Below are positions 46,161 to 55,541 of a stretch of DNA of 64,000 bases, in pieces. Under the pieces are notes generated by a model, which ran no database searches, was not told the DNA's origin, and saw nothing but the letters and a program-made list of their open reading frames with translations. Positions within the stretch are counted from its first letter, which is position 1; every line of letters begins with the position of its first letter. Origin of the DNA: Pseudomonadales bacterium (lineage in GTDB: Bacteria; Pseudomonadota; Gammaproteobacteria; Pseudomonadales; Azotimanducaceae); NCBI GenBank assembly GCA_028280225.1, contig JANQMF010000036.1:1-64000 (forward strand), given 5' to 3'. A program made the position numbers and the translations under genes.

Positions 46161-46802
46161 TTAACTTAAGGGTGCCGTCATATGAGTTTCCAGACCATTG
46201 ACGATCAGGTTGTCTTCCATCATCTCGATCATACCACCTGTGTGGACTTGACAGCGTACTTCGAAGAGCGCATTGCCGTACCAGACGATGGCGGCAACCC
46301 AGAATTTGCCATCTTCATCGCGCCCGTTATATGACGCGGGGTGAGCATGAAAGGCCAATTCGAGCTTGTCATCAACTGCATTTATGAGTGGTATTTCAGG
46401 CTGTTCCGGACTTTCGAAGATTAGGAATGGTCCATCGCTCCCCTGTACAAAATAGAAAAAAAATCTTAAGTAAGCCAACACATTGGCTTCATCAAGCGCA
46501 ATGGGCGCTTTAGCATTTACCTCGTGAATCGGCGGAGATGTGCCGTTGAGCCAATGGAGGCTGCCATTGTCCTCAAGGTAATAGGTTTGAAAGGTATTAC
46601 CCCAGTTAGGGTCGGTCAGATGTAGTATTGAGATATTGTCGGGGTAAAAGGGGAGATGTGCCGAACGTATGTCTGTAGTTTTACCTACGTAACGTTTGCT
46701 GTTTATTGGGTTTAACTGATCGATTAGAGAAGTGCGCTGATCATCGGAAGCGGTCTGCCATTCCAGATCGCTGGACCAAGACTTAGGTTCAGGTAAGTTC
46801 AT
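46161..46802 (-). CDS. protein of unknown function
   Basis: I do not recognise this 213-residue product. It is soluble, with no signal peptide or membrane helix. Notable stretches are RYVGKTTDIRSAHLPFYPDNISILHLTD, the aromatic block VLAYLRFFFYFVQGSDGPFLIFESPEQPEI and a C-terminal AAIVWYGNALFEVRCQVHTGGMIEMMEDNLI. The frame is open further upstream (to 46943) into the repeat next to tRNA-Ser. I chose the ATG at 46802, where the sequence becomes protein-like, though its ribosome binding site is poor. It converges with the STAND ATPase gene with only one base between the stops. Confidence 0.6.
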   Translation of the reverse strand: MNLPEPKSWSSDLEWQTASDDQRTSLIDQLNPINSKRYVGKTTDIRSAHLPFYPDNISILHLTDPNWGNTFQTYYLEDNGSLHWLNGTSPPIHEVNAKAPIALDEANVLAYLRFFFYFVQGSDGPFLIFESPEQPEIPLINAVDDKLELAFHAHPASYNGRDEDGKFWVAAIVWYGNALFEVRCQVHTGGMIEMMEDNLIVNGLETHMTAPLS

Positions 46803-46894
46803 TGCCGGTTGTCTACAAACCCCACTGCTGCCTAGCATACAGAATGAACGTGGTGAAGGTATAGATGAAGGTATAGATATTGTTCGTTGTAGGC

Positions 46895-46982
46895 CGCTCG
46901 CAGTCGAACCGGAGGGACCGAAACAAACCGACCCCACGGCCATTCATTAAAAGGGCCATTGGCCCTTTTAATGAATGGCGGA
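46895..46982. repeat. 88-bp direct repeat, distal copy
   Basis: This 88-base block recurs at 47119-47206, exactly 224 bases further on, with three differences. It contains a perfect 18-base inverted repeat with a 3-base loop (46940-46978: CCATTCATTAAAAGGGCC and its complement) and ends in TGGCGGA. That is the complement of the last bases of tRNA-Ser. It therefore looks like a second copy of the tRNA 3' end plus its terminator, left by duplication or integration. Confidence 0.9.
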
Positions 46983-47011
46983 CCGAGCGGGAGAAACTTC
47001 GAACCGCGATT

Positions 47012-47030
47012 TGGTGGAGAGGCAGGGATT
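47012..47030 (-). pseudogene. 3'-end fragment of a second tRNA-Ser
   Basis: Read on the minus strand this is AATCCCTGCCTCTCCACCA, which looks like the T-arm and acceptor end of a tRNA-Ser including CCA. It is close to, but not the same as, the intact tRNA-Ser at 47200-47287. The rest of the tRNA is missing. A further tRNA-like piece (GGAGAAACTTCGAACC) lies just before it. These are probably remnants of recombination at a tRNA-Ser locus. Confidence 0.5.
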
Positions 47031-47118
47031 ATTCACATCGGGCTATTCGCCCGATGCTCACCCTGCGGGCTGCGCGCGGCGCGGTGCGCCGTGCTCGTTC
47101 GCTACGCTCCCGATGGGT

Positions 47119-47206
47119 CGCTCGCAGTCGAACCGGAGGGACCGAACCAAACCGACCCCACGGCCATTCATAAAAAGGGCCAATGGCCCTTTTAATGAAT
47201 GGCGGA
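47119..47206. repeat. 88-bp direct repeat, tRNA-proximal copy
   Basis: This is the copy of the 46895-46982 block that overlaps the last bases of the intact tRNA-Ser gene. One of the three differences lies in the arm of the inverted repeat, so its hairpin has one mismatch. Confidence 0.9.
47172..47193 (-). terminator. Rho-independent terminator of tRNA-Ser
   Basis: On the minus strand GGGCC-ATT-GGCCC is preceded by AAAA and followed by TTTTT, a classical intrinsic terminator about 10 bases after the tRNA CCA end. Confidence 0.8.
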
Positions 47207-47287
47207 GGGGCAGGGATTCGAACCCTGGGAGGTGTTACCCTCGCTGGTTTTCAAGACCAGTGCTTTCGACCACTCAGCCACCCCTCC
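47200..47287 (-). tRNA. tRNA-Ser (anticodon UGA)
   Basis: The minus-strand sequence starts GGAGGGGTGGCTGAGTGG. It has the anticodon stem CTGGT/ACCAG around CTTGAAA, giving anticodon TGA (reads UCA). It has the long variable arm of class II tRNAs, the T-arm GGGTTCGAATCCC, and the acceptor pair GGAGGGG/CCCCTCC with G discriminator. CCA is encoded. It marks the right edge of the accessory region. Confidence 0.96.
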
Positions 47288-47447
47288 AGGCTTTTAAATC
47301 AATGACTTATGGCTCTTATCTAAACAACGGCTCACTATCTGAGTAGATGGTGATATGTTGCTAAACAAGAACAATCTGAGTGCTTGATGAGCGGGGCGGA
47401 TTCTAGCATCCCAACCCCGGGTTTGTTGAGTGTTAAATGGCGGTTGG

Positions 47448-48479
47448 TTAAGTGTTAAAGCCGTTTGGGTATTGGCTTTGCCAACGCCATGCATCTTCAC
47501 ACATGCGATCGAGGTTGTATTGTGCTTCCCAGCCTAACTCTTCTTTGGCCTTGGTGGGATCTGCGTAGGACACTGCAACGTCTCCCGGCCGCCGTCCGGT
47601 AATCTGGTAGGGAATGGTAATACCACAGGCACGTTCAAAAGCTTGTACCGCCTCCAGAACCGAATAGCCGTTGCCGGTGCCCAGGTTGTGTATGGCCAGT
47701 TTGGGTTCGTCCTGGAGAAATTCCAGGGCTTTCATATGACCGCGGACAAGGTCCACCACGTGAATGTAGTCCCGTACCCCGGTGCCGTCCGGGGTAGGGT
47801 AGTCGTCTCCATAAACCGATAACTTGTCGCGCCGGCCTACGGCGACCTGGGCAATAAAGGGCATCAGGTTGTTGGGGATGTCGTTGGGATCTTCACCAAT
47901 CTCACCGGTGGCATGGGCACCTACCGGATTGAAGTACCGCAACAGAGAAATGCGCCAGGTGGGATCTGCCGTATACAAGTCTTTTAAGACTTCTTCCACC
48001 ATCAGCTTGGTGCGGCCATAGGGGTTAGTCGCGCCGGTGTCCGCATCTTCGGTAATGGGCATTTTATCCGGCAGACCGTATACCGTGGCGGAACTTGAGA
48101 AGACCAGAGTTTTACAGCTGGCGGTTGTCATGGCTTCCACCAGCCGCAGGGTACCGTTCATATTGTTGTCGTAGTATTTAACCGGAAGCTCGGTAGATTC
48201 ACCAACCGCCTTGAGACCGGCAAAATGCAGTACTGCTTGAATATCATGGTTGGTGAATATGGCTTGCAGGCAGTTGGCGTCACGAATGTCACCTTGTACA
48301 AAGGTTAGCGGTTTCTGGGTAATACGCTGCACGGCTTCAATACTGGCCGCACTCGAATTTGACAAGTTGTCCAAAACCACTACATCATATCCCGCGCTTA
48401 ACAGTTCTACACACATATGAGAGCCAATGTAGCCACAGCCCCCGGTCACCAGAATGGTTTGTTTTTGTTGAATGCTCAT
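47448..48479 (-). CDS. galE: UDP-glucose 4-epimerase
   Basis: GalE interconverts UDP-glucose and UDP-galactose, supplying surface polysaccharide synthesis. The 343-residue product is an extended SDR enzyme. It has the NAD motif ILVTGGCGYIGSHMCVEL, VLHFAGLKAVGEST, the catalytic SSSATVYG and YGRTKL (Tyr and Lys), and ISLLRYFNPVGAHATGEIGEDP, typical for GalE. It is the last gene of a three-gene minus-strand cluster; its start is four bases after the stop of the upstream epimerase gene, so they are co-transcribed. Confidence 0.94.
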   Translation of the reverse strand: MSIQQKQTILVTGGCGYIGSHMCVELLSAGYDVVVLDNLSNSSAASIEAVQRITQKPLTFVQGDIRDANCLQAIFTNHDIQAVLHFAGLKAVGESTELPVKYYDNNMNGTLRLVEAMTTASCKTLVFSSSATVYGLPDKMPITEDADTGATNPYGRTKLMVEEVLKDLYTADPTWRISLLRYFNPVGAHATGEIGEDPNDIPNNLMPFIAQVAVGRRDKLSVYGDDYPTPDGTGVRDYIHVVDLVRGHMKALEFLQDEPKLAIHNLGTGNGYSVLEAVQAFERACGITIPYQITGRRPGDVAVSYADPTKAKEELGWEAQYNLDRMCEDAWRWQSQYPNGFNT

Positions 48480-48483
48480 ATCG

Positions 48484-49512
48484 TTACCTTACATTGTGGG
48501 CGACATCAACGCCGTAGTAATCCTTGTACCACTTAACAAACTCGGCAATGCCGTGTTCGATAGGTGTGTCCGGTGCATATTCCATATCGCGTATCAAATC
48601 GTCGACGTCCGCAAAGGTGTCAGGTACATCACCGGGCTGCAATGGCAGCAGGTTTTTCTTGGCCTTTACCCCCAGGGTTTGTTCCAGCACATCGATGTAG
48701 CGGGATAAGTCAACAGGACGGTTGCTGCCAATATTATAAATCCGGTACGGTGCGGCTGATGTGGCTGGGTCGGGATTTTTTGCATCCCAGTCTTTATTGG
48801 CTAGGGCCACCCGGTCAAGGCTTTTGATGATGCCCGCAACAATGTCGTCCACATAGGTAAAGTCCCGGGTGTGGTTGCCGTGGTTAAAAACATCAATAGG
48901 CTCACCCGCTAACATCTTGCGGGTGAATAAAAACAGCGCCATATCCGGCCGGCCCCAGGGGCCGTACACGGTAAAAAAGCGCAGCCCGGTACAGGGTATG
49001 TTGAACAGGTGAGCATACGTATGTGCCATCAGCTCATTGGATTTTTTGGTGGCTGCGTACAGGCTTACCGGGTGATCAACACCCTCATGTACAGAAAAAG
49101 GCATGTTGGTATTGGCGCCGTAAACGGATGAGGTGGAGGCAAAAACCAGATGTTGGGTGCCCTCATGCCGGGCGCACTCCAGAACATTTAAAAAACCGGT
49201 GATGTTGGCGTCTATATAGGCGTGGGGATTTTCCAGGGAGTAACGAACCCCGGCCTGAGCAGCCAGATGCACAATGCGATCCGGTCTGGTCCGCGCAAAG
49301 ATCTGTCGCAGTGCATCCCCGTCCTTTATATCCTGTTTACAAAATTCAAATGCCGATTGATGCATCAAACGGTCCAGGCGGGCTTGTTTCAGGCTGACGT
49401 CGTAATAGTCATTCAGGCTATCCACACCCACCACGGTGTTGCCCCGGGCCAATAGCGCATGTGTCAAAGTAGAGCCAATAAACCCGGCAGCACCGGTTAC
49501 AAGTACTTTCAT
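48484..49512 (-). CDS. NAD-dependent epimerase, UDP-glucuronate 4-epimerase type
   Basis: The 342-residue extended SDR protein has [74 protein letters not shown], the catalytic STSSVYG and [15 protein letters not shown], and [22 protein letters not shown]. This set is diagnostic of the UDP-glucuronate 4-epimerase (CapI-like) group, which makes UDP-galacturonate. Its upstream partner is a UDP-sugar dehydrogenase eight bases away. Together they would supply an acidic sugar nucleotide for capsule, exopolysaccharide or LPS. Confidence 0.88.
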   Translation of the reverse strand: MKVLVTGAAGFIGSTLTHALLARGNTVVGVDSLNDYYDVSLKQARLDRLMHQSAFEFCKQDIKDGDALRQIFARTRPDRIVHLAAQAGVRYSLENPHAYIDANITGFLNVLECARHEGTQHLVFASTSSVYGANTNMPFSVHEGVDHPVSLYAATKKSNELMAHTYAHLFNIPCTGLRFFTVYGPWGRPDMALFLFTRKMLAGEPIDVFNHGNHTRDFTYVDDIVAGIIKSLDRVALANKDWDAKNPDPATSAAPYRIYNIGSNRPVDLSRYIDVLEQTLGVKAKKNLLPLQPGDVPDTFADVDDLIRDMEYAPDTPIEHGIAEFVKWYKDYYGVDVAHNVR

Positions 49513-49519
49513 CGTATCT

Positions 49520-50800
49520 TCACAACCGGGCGGTGACCTGGTCCTTGGGCAGGATGTGTTTTACATCGAATATTACGTGTTGGGGTTTGGTAAACTTTAA
49601 GATCCCGTCTACCCCCATTTCGCCAAATTCCCGGTGGGCAACAGCCAGAATCACCGCATCGTATTGATGCTCGCCGGGTTCAGTGACCATGGTCACCCCA
49701 TAAGTTCTTGCCGCTTCCGTGGAATCTACCCAAGGATCATAAACGTCCACGTCATTGTGGTAGGTCTGCAGGGCACGTATCAAATCCACCGCCTTGGTAT
49801 TGCGCAAGTCCGGGCAATTTTCCTTAAACGCCAAACCCATCACCAGTACCTTGGCCCGCACCGGATTAATGGCTTGCCTTGCCATCAGCTTAATCACTCG
49901 CTCGGCAATGTGTTCTCCCATATTGTCGTTAATTCGCCGTCCGGCCAGGATGATTTCCGGGTGATAACCCACTGCTTGAGCCTTGTGGGTAAGGTAGTAC
50001 GGGTCGACGCCAATGCAGTGCCCCCCCACCAGGCCGGGCCGGAAGGGTAAAAAGTTCCACTTGGTGCCTGCAGCTTGCAACACTTCTTCGGTGTCGATGT
50101 CCAGACGCTCAAAAATCATGGCCAGTTCGTTGATCAGCGCGATATTCAAGTCTCGCTGGGTGTTTTCAATCACCTTGGCGGCTTCGGCAACCCGGATGCT
50201 GCTGGTTTTGTGGGTACCCGCGGTCACAATACTGGCGTACAGCGCATCTACGTAATCAGCGGTTGCAGGTGTTGAACCACTGGTTACCTTAAGGATCATC
50301 GGCAAACGATGGGCCTTGTCTCCGGGGTTAATGCGCTCCGGGCTATAACCGGCAAAAAAATCCTGATTCAGTACCAGACCACTGATCCCTTCTATTTCGG
50401 GGATACAGATCTCTTCGGTTGCACCGGGAAACACTGTTGATTCATAAATCACCACGTCACCGGCTTTGATGACTTCTGCGATACTCCTGCTGGCGGCGAT
50501 TAAAGGTTCCAGGTTGGGTTGGTTGCTGTCGTCGATCGGGGTGGGTACGGTCACCACAAAGGTATTGCATCCGGCAATGTCTTTTAAACTGCTGGTAAAT
50601 GAAAGCTGGTCTGCGCGTTTGAAGTCGGCTGGGTCTACTTCGCGGGTCTCGTCCTGGTGATTGCGCAACGCATTGATACGCCCGGGATTGATGTCAAAGC
50701 CGATGGTGGGATATTGACAGCCGAATTCAATTGCCAGGGGCAAGCCCACATAGCCAAGGCCAATCACCGCAATCCGGGCGTTTTCTGTCTGTGTGGGCAA
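49520..50800 (-). CDS. UDP-sugar 6-dehydrogenase (TviB/WbpO-like)
   Basis: This 426-residue enzyme oxidises C6 of a UDP-sugar to the uronic acid with two NAD. The N-terminal Rossmann motif [18 protein letters not shown], the VTVPTPID segment, [23 protein letters not shown], and the catalytic Cys in [15 protein letters not shown] are present. The C-terminal domain has [24 protein letters not shown]. The sequence style is nearer to the UDP-N-acetylhexosamine dehydrogenases (TviB, WbpO) than to the UDP-glucose type. The substrate is uncertain because the next gene is a UDP-glucuronate-epimerase type. It is the first gene of the minus-strand trio. Confidence 0.85.
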   Translation of the reverse strand: MPTQTENARIAVIGLGYVGLPLAIEFGCQYPTIGFDINPGRINALRNHQDETREVDPADFKRADQLSFTSSLKDIAGCNTFVVTVPTPIDDSNQPNLEPLIAASRSIAEVIKAGDVVIYESTVFPGATEEICIPEIEGISGLVLNQDFFAGYSPERINPGDKAHRLPMILKVTSGSTPATADYVDALYASIVTAGTHKTSSIRVAEAAKVIENTQRDLNIALINELAMIFERLDIDTEEVLQAAGTKWNFLPFRPGLVGGHCIGVDPYYLTHKAQAVGYHPEIILAGRRINDNMGEHIAERVIKLMARQAINPVRAKVLVMGLAFKENCPDLRNTKAVDLIRALQTYHNDVDVYDPWVDSTEAARTYGVTMVTEPGEHQYDAVILAVAHREFGEMGVDGILKFTKPQHVIFDVKHILPKDQVTARL

Positions 50801-51208
50801 GACACCATCCTTTGTTGCTCATGCAAATCTTTGTGCAAGTTGTGCGCCCCGGCGTGTCATGATGATTCGTTTCGTGGCGTTTGTGGCATGACCCGGGAGG
50901 GCAGCCCCGGACCGGCCATCATGGACGTGCATTATGCCTCAAAAATGGGTTCCATTTTGTGCGCTCGGGCGGCATTTTTTGCTCAATACCGGGCAAAAGT
51001 TGTATAAATTACATACTGTTACAAAAATCATGAAGTTTCCGCTTTACAATGAGGAACAACAGCAATTTTCCCTCCTTAAATGATTCAAGCATCTGAATTT
51101 GCGGCGGTGAGCCAAGGAAAGTGGTAACGTTGTGCAATTAGAGTGCCGACATGATGCCGTGCTCAATTTTTACATGGATTTTAGGCAGGATTTCACCAGG
51201 TAAGGCGA
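50801..51208. promoter_or_regulatory. divergent intergenic region between polysaccharide genes and ATPase
   Basis: These 408 bases separate the minus-strand sugar-nucleotide genes from the plus-strand ATPase and should hold both promoters. On the plus strand TATAAA (51003-51008) sits 18 bases after TTGCTC (50979-50984), a weak sigma-70-like pair; the section around it is AT-rich. No gene or clear operator is seen. Confidence 0.35.
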
Positions 51209-52324
51209 ATGTACGAAGAACATTTTGGATTAACCCGCAAACCCTTCCAATTATCGCCGGATGCGCGGTTCTTCTTCCCCAGTGCAGAACACCAAAGAGC
51301 GTTGTCCTTCCTGCAATACGGTATCAATCAGGGTGATGGCTTTATTGTCATTACCGGCAACGTGGGCACCGGTAAAACGACCCTGGTCCAGACCTTATTG
51401 GAAAATTTGGACGATGACGAACTGTTGGTGGGCAATATTGTTACCCCCAACCTGGAAGAAGAAGACCTGCTGCGGGTGGTTGCCAACTGCTTTGATATTA
51501 AGGTGGGTGATCAGACCAAGGCCCAGTTGCTTAAAGAACTGGAGCACACCTTTCAACAGCAGGCCTTGGCCAATCGCCGGGTTTTGCTGATTGTTGACGA
51601 AGCCCAAAACATTCCGCCCCGCTCGGTGGAAGAGTTGCGCATGTTGTCCAATTTTCAGCACGACGGCAAACCGCTCATTCAGATCTTTCTGCTGGGTCAG
51701 CAAGAATTTCGCGGTACGTTGTTGTCCGAGGGGTTCGAACAGCTCCGTCAACGTATTATCGCAACTTACCATTTGAACCCGCTCAGCGAAGAAGAAACGC
51801 AAACCTACATAGAGCACCGCCTGCAGGTTGCCGAATACGAAGGCCGGCCGGCTTTTGCGGACAATGCATATGGCGCCATCTATAACTTCTGTGAGGGGGT
51901 ACCGCGCCGGATCAACAACCTGTGTGATCGCTTGTTGTTGTTTGCCTACCTGGAAGAACTGGAAGAAATTGACGAATTGGCTGTGGAACAGGTGTCCAAT
52001 GAAATTGGCTCAGAGTTCTTTGGTGACAACAGCGCCAGCAAGTCGGCCAATTCAGACCTGGATGTGTTAAAGCCCCCAGCCGGTGAGGTTTTTGATTCAC
52101 CCCAGGCACCGCTGGAAGACATGGCCCGCTCCATGTTTGACAAAGCGGACGTGCAAAACCGTTTGGGGGCTTTGGAACGGGCCGTTGACGGCCTGGGCCA
52201 TACTTTAAAGCCGGAAATTGTCGAAATCCGCGAAGAGCTGAGTTTTGTTCGGCTCATGTTGGACGATTTGCTGCACGAAGTGCGGCAACTTTCGCGGGGT
52301 TCGGAGAAAAAAAAACGGGCCTGA
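51209..52324 (+). CDS. ExeA / XrtA-associated-type AAA ATPase
   Basis: The 371-residue product has the family start MYEEHFGLTRKPFQLSPDARFFFPSAEHQRALSFLQYGI, Walker A ITGNVGTGKTTLVQ, Walker B RVLLIVDEAQNI, and the PRRINNLCDRLLLFAYLE block. This is the AAA_22-like ATPase seen in ExeA of type II secretion and in exosortase-A exopolysaccharide loci. The C-terminal part (about residues 265-371) is acidic and then coiled-coil, without the peptidoglycan-binding domain or membrane helix of full ExeA. AGGTAAGG precedes the ATG. Its position opposite nucleotide-sugar genes fits exopolysaccharide assembly, but no glycosyltransferase or exosortase lies in the window. Confidence 0.82.
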   Translation: MYEEHFGLTRKPFQLSPDARFFFPSAEHQRALSFLQYGINQGDGFIVITGNVGTGKTTLVQTLLENLDDDELLVGNIVTPNLEEEDLLRVVANCFDIKVGDQTKAQLLKELEHTFQQQALANRRVLLIVDEAQNIPPRSVEELRMLSNFQHDGKPLIQIFLLGQQEFRGTLLSEGFEQLRQRIIATYHLNPLSEEETQTYIEHRLQVAEYEGRPAFADNAYGAIYNFCEGVPRRINNLCDRLLLFAYLEELEEIDELAVEQVSNEIGSEFFGDNSASKSANSDLDVLKPPAGEVFDSPQAPLEDMARSMFDKADVQNRLGALERAVDGLGHTLKPEIVEIREELSFVRLMLDDLLHEVRQLSRGSEKKKRA

Positions 52325-52361
52325 AAGTCAGACCTGATCGGCTGTCCAGTCGCTACAACTC

Positions 52362-55300
52362 TTAGTGGAAGTCCCGTGAGCTGAAAGGCAGGGTTTGAGT
52401 GTCCATTTCTCGAAGTTTATGTGTGGCGTCTTCAACATGTCCCGCCACGACGTGAATCACACTGCCTTCCCGCTCAACCACACCCTTAATTTTCAACAAC
52501 TGGCCTTGCAATAAGGCAGCCCGGAACCGGTTGAGCACCGTAGACCAAACCACCACGTTAATGTTGCCGGTTTCATCTTCCAAGGTGAGAAAAACCACCC
52601 CCGTTGCAGTCCCCGGACGCTGTCTGCCTGTAACCAGGCCGGCAACCCGAACCAATTTGCCGTGCCGATGGTTGGCCAGATCTTCTGCGGTACAAAAGTG
52701 GTTAAATTGTTGTTTCAGCACGGCCATGGGGTGAGGCCCCAGGGTCAGTCCGGTATAACGATAGTCGTCTAACAAATCTTCAGTGACAGAGGGTGCAGGC
52801 AGGTTGATGGGCGTTTCACTGCCATGGGTATAGGGGCTGTCCTGTGCCGCTACATTGTCTGTCAGATGTGACAGCAAAGGCATGGGACGTTCGATGCCGG
52901 CAACCTGCCAGTGGGTTTGGTGGCGGTGGCCACTCAGTTGCTGCAGGGCTCCGGCACGGGCTAAAAATCGCATATTTTGATCATTCAAGTGTGCGCGTGC
53001 GGCCAGATCTTCCACACTTTGCAACGGCACTTGTTGGCGGGCTTGTACAATATTTTCCGCAGCCTCTTCGCTGAGTCCCTTGATCATGCGCAAACCCAAA
53101 CGCAAGGCCGGCTGAGGATCAGCGGCATTGCCGGGTGCTTCCAGGGTATGTGACCATTCGCTGATACACACATCAATTTCGCGCACCTCTATGCCATGTC
53201 GTTGGGCATCCTGAATCAGCTGAGACGGCGAATAAAAACCCATGGGCAGGCTGTTTAAAAGGCCACAGTAAAAAGCTGTGGGTTCATGTCTTTTCAGCCA
53301 GGCTGAAATATAAACCAGCAGGGCAAAACTGGAGGCGTGAGACTCCGGAAAACCGTATTCGCCAAACCCCTGAATTTGCTTAAAAACACGTTGGGCAAAC
53401 TGTTTGTCGTGGCCGCGCGCAAGCATGCCGTCGACCAGCTTTTGTTCAAACCCTTCCAGACCACCACGCCGTTTCCAGGCGGCCATGGCTCTGCGCAATT
53501 GATCAGCTTCGCCTGCTGAAAAGCCTGCGGCAACCATGGCCAGTTCAATCACCTGTTCCTGAAAAATAGGTATCCCCAAGGTGCGTTCCAACACCTTACG
53601 CACCTCCTCGCTGGGATAGTGGATGGGTTCCAAACCCTGGCGGCGGCGCAGATAGGGGTGCACCATGTCACCCTGAATTGGCCCCGGACGAACAATGGCA
53701 ACCTCTATCACCAGGTCATAAAAATGCTGGGGTTTAAGCCGGGGCAGCATGCTCATTTGCGCTCGGGATTCCACTTGAAATACCCCAATGCTGTCACCCT
53801 GTTGCAGCATAAAGTAGGTATCGGGATCTTCCGGCGGAATGTCCTGGATGGTTATGGCGCTTTGCCGATAAGCATTCAGGCAGCTTAAAGCTTTGCGAAT
53901 GGCGGTCAGCATGCCCAGAGCCAGCACATCCACCTTCAGCAAGCCCAGGGCTTCCAGATCATCTTTATCCCACTGGATGACAGTACGGTCTTCCATGGCG
54001 GCATTTTCCACGGGCACCAACTGTGCCAGCGAGCCTTGGGATATAACAAAACCACCAACGTGTTGAGAAAGGTGCCGGGGAAACCCCAGAATCTCGTTGA
54101 TAAAATACAGGAACTGTTCCGCCACCAGGCTGTCCGGGTCCAGCCCGGCACTGCGCAAACGATCTGGAATTTCTTCCTTTTTATCCCACCAGGCCATGGA
54201 CTTGGCCAGCAAATCAACCACATCAAGCCCCAGCCCCAATGCCTTGCCCACGTCTCGAATAGCACTGCGGGGACGATAGGTAATCAATGTGGCTGCCAAA
54301 GCCGCGCGCTCGCGACCATAACGCTTGTAGATATATTGAATAACTTCTTCCCGGCGTTCGTGTTCAAAGTCGACATCAATATCCGGGGGTTCATTACGTT
54401 CTTTGGAAACAAATCGCTCAAACAACAGATGCATGCGCGCCGGGTCAACTTCGGTAACATGCAGACAAAAACACACAGCGGAATTTGCCGCAGACCCTCG
54501 GCCCTGACACAAAATGCCCTGACTGCGTGCAAATTGGACAATATCTTGAACCGTCAAAAAAAAGTGTTCGTACTCTAACTCCGCAATTAGCTGTAATTCT
54601 TTTTCAATCACCGCCATGGTGTCCTCAGGGATACCATTTGGCCAACGCTCCCTGGCCCCGGCCATGGTCAATTGACACAGGTATTCATGTGGCGAAAGGT
54701 GGGGGGGGACTAAGTCCTGGGGGTATTCATAACGCAACTCATCCATGGAGAATTGACACCGCTGGGCAATAATCATGGACTCAGCAAGCATTTCAGGAGG
54801 GTATAACGCTTGTAATTCGCTGATGGGCCGCAGTGTACGTTCTGCATTGCTGAAGGTTTGTACACCCAAATCGGCAATGGGTGTGCGCAGGCGAATGGCG
54901 GTGACTAAATCCTGCAGGGGCTGGCGCTGGGGATGGTGGGTGTGGACATCATTGGTGGCCACTATGGGTAGACCCAAACGCATGGAAATGGTCAGGGTAT
55001 TGGCCATTTTGTCCAGATCGTGGCCGTCACGAAACAGCTCCAAGGCCAGCCACATGTCGGCAAATACGGTTTGCAGCTGACGGGCCATTAACATCAAAGC
55101 CTCAATATCCCCAAGTGGCGGCACCCACAGCGCCAAACAGCCGCTCAGGCCAAAACGGAAATCTTCCAAATTGGCTTGATACTCTCCCTTTTTGGACCGT
55201 CGCCGAAGTTTGGTGATCAATGCAGAAAGCTGTCCATAGGTCTCCCGGTTGGTGGCCAGCAGAACTACCTTGGTTTGGTGCAGCGGGTTGGCTTCGTCTT

Positions 55301-55541
55301 CTAAAGACAGGGTGAACTCAGCACCAATAATCAGCTTAATGCCATAAGTTTTGGCTGCCACATGTGCCTTGACCAAGCCGGCATAAGAACATTCATCTGT
55401 TATGGCAATGGCGCTATAACCCAGTTGGTGGGCTTGTTTAACCAGCTCTTCCGGGTGAGATGCACCGCGCAGAAAGCTGTAGTTACTGATACAGTGCAGT
55501 TCTGCGAATTCAGGTAAATCCTGTTCAGCCAAAGTAACCAT
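52362..55541 (-). CDS. dnaE2: error-prone DNA polymerase DnaE2 (ImuC)
   Basis: DnaE2 is the C-family translesion polymerase of the SOS mutasome. The product has 1,059 residues, as usual for the type. An N-terminal PHP domain (FAELHCISNYSFLRGASHPEELV) is followed by the polymerase core: CQGRGSAANSAVCFCLHVTEVDP, NEPPDIDVDFEHERREEVIQYIY with the catalytic acids, and FGEYGFPESHASSFALLVYISAWLKRHEP. A C-terminal OB-fold follows (VRVAGLVTGRQRPGTATGVVFLTLEDETGN). The start overlaps the imuB end by 17 bases. imuA-imuB-dnaE2 should act together under LexA control. Confidence 0.95.
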   Translation of the reverse strand: MVTLAEQDLPEFAELHCISNYSFLRGASHPEELVKQAHQLGYSAIAITDECSYAGLVKAHVAAKTYGIKLIIGAEFTLSLEDEANPLHQTKVVLLATNRETYGQLSALITKLRRRSKKGEYQANLEDFRFGLSGCLALWVPPLGDIEALMLMARQLQTVFADMWLALELFRDGHDLDKMANTLTISMRLGLPIVATNDVHTHHPQRQPLQDLVTAIRLRTPIADLGVQTFSNAERTLRPISELQALYPPEMLAESMIIAQRCQFSMDELRYEYPQDLVPPHLSPHEYLCQLTMAGARERWPNGIPEDTMAVIEKELQLIAELEYEHFFLTVQDIVQFARSQGILCQGRGSAANSAVCFCLHVTEVDPARMHLLFERFVSKERNEPPDIDVDFEHERREEVIQYIYKRYGRERAALAATLITYRPRSAIRDVGKALGLGLDVVDLLAKSMAWWDKKEEIPDRLRSAGLDPDSLVAEQFLYFINEILGFPRHLSQHVGGFVISQGSLAQLVPVENAAMEDRTVIQWDKDDLEALGLLKVDVLALGMLTAIRKALSCLNAYRQSAITIQDIPPEDPDTYFMLQQGDSIGVFQVESRAQMSMLPRLKPQHFYDLVIEVAIVRPGPIQGDMVHPYLRRRQGLEPIHYPSEEVRKVLERTLGIPIFQEQVIELAMVAAGFSAGEADQLRRAMAAWKRRGGLEGFEQKLVDGMLARGHDKQFAQRVFKQIQGFGEYGFPESHASSFALLVYISAWLKRHEPTAFYCGLLNSLPMGFYSPSQLIQDAQRHGIEVREIDVCISEWSHTLEAPGNAADPQPALRLGLRMIKGLSEEAAENIVQARQQVPLQSVEDLAARAHLNDQNMRFLARAGALQQLSGHRHQTHWQVAGIERPMPLLSHLTDNVAAQDSPYTHGSETPINLPAPSVTEDLLDDYRYTGLTLGPHPMAVLKQQFNHFCTAEDLANHRHGKLVRVAGLVTGRQRPGTATGVVFLTLEDETGNINVVVWSTVLNRFRAALLQGQLLKIKGVVEREGSVIHVVAGHVEDATHKLREMDTQTLPFSSRDFH

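Noticed and set aside
24511-47287. Prophage or insertion sequence as source of the accessory region
   Set aside because: No integrase, transposase, capsid, terminase or terminal inverted repeats were seen.
46880-47346. Several plus-strand ORFs over the tRNA-Ser repeats
   Set aside because: They translate tRNA sequence and palindromic repeats in all frames and are not genes.
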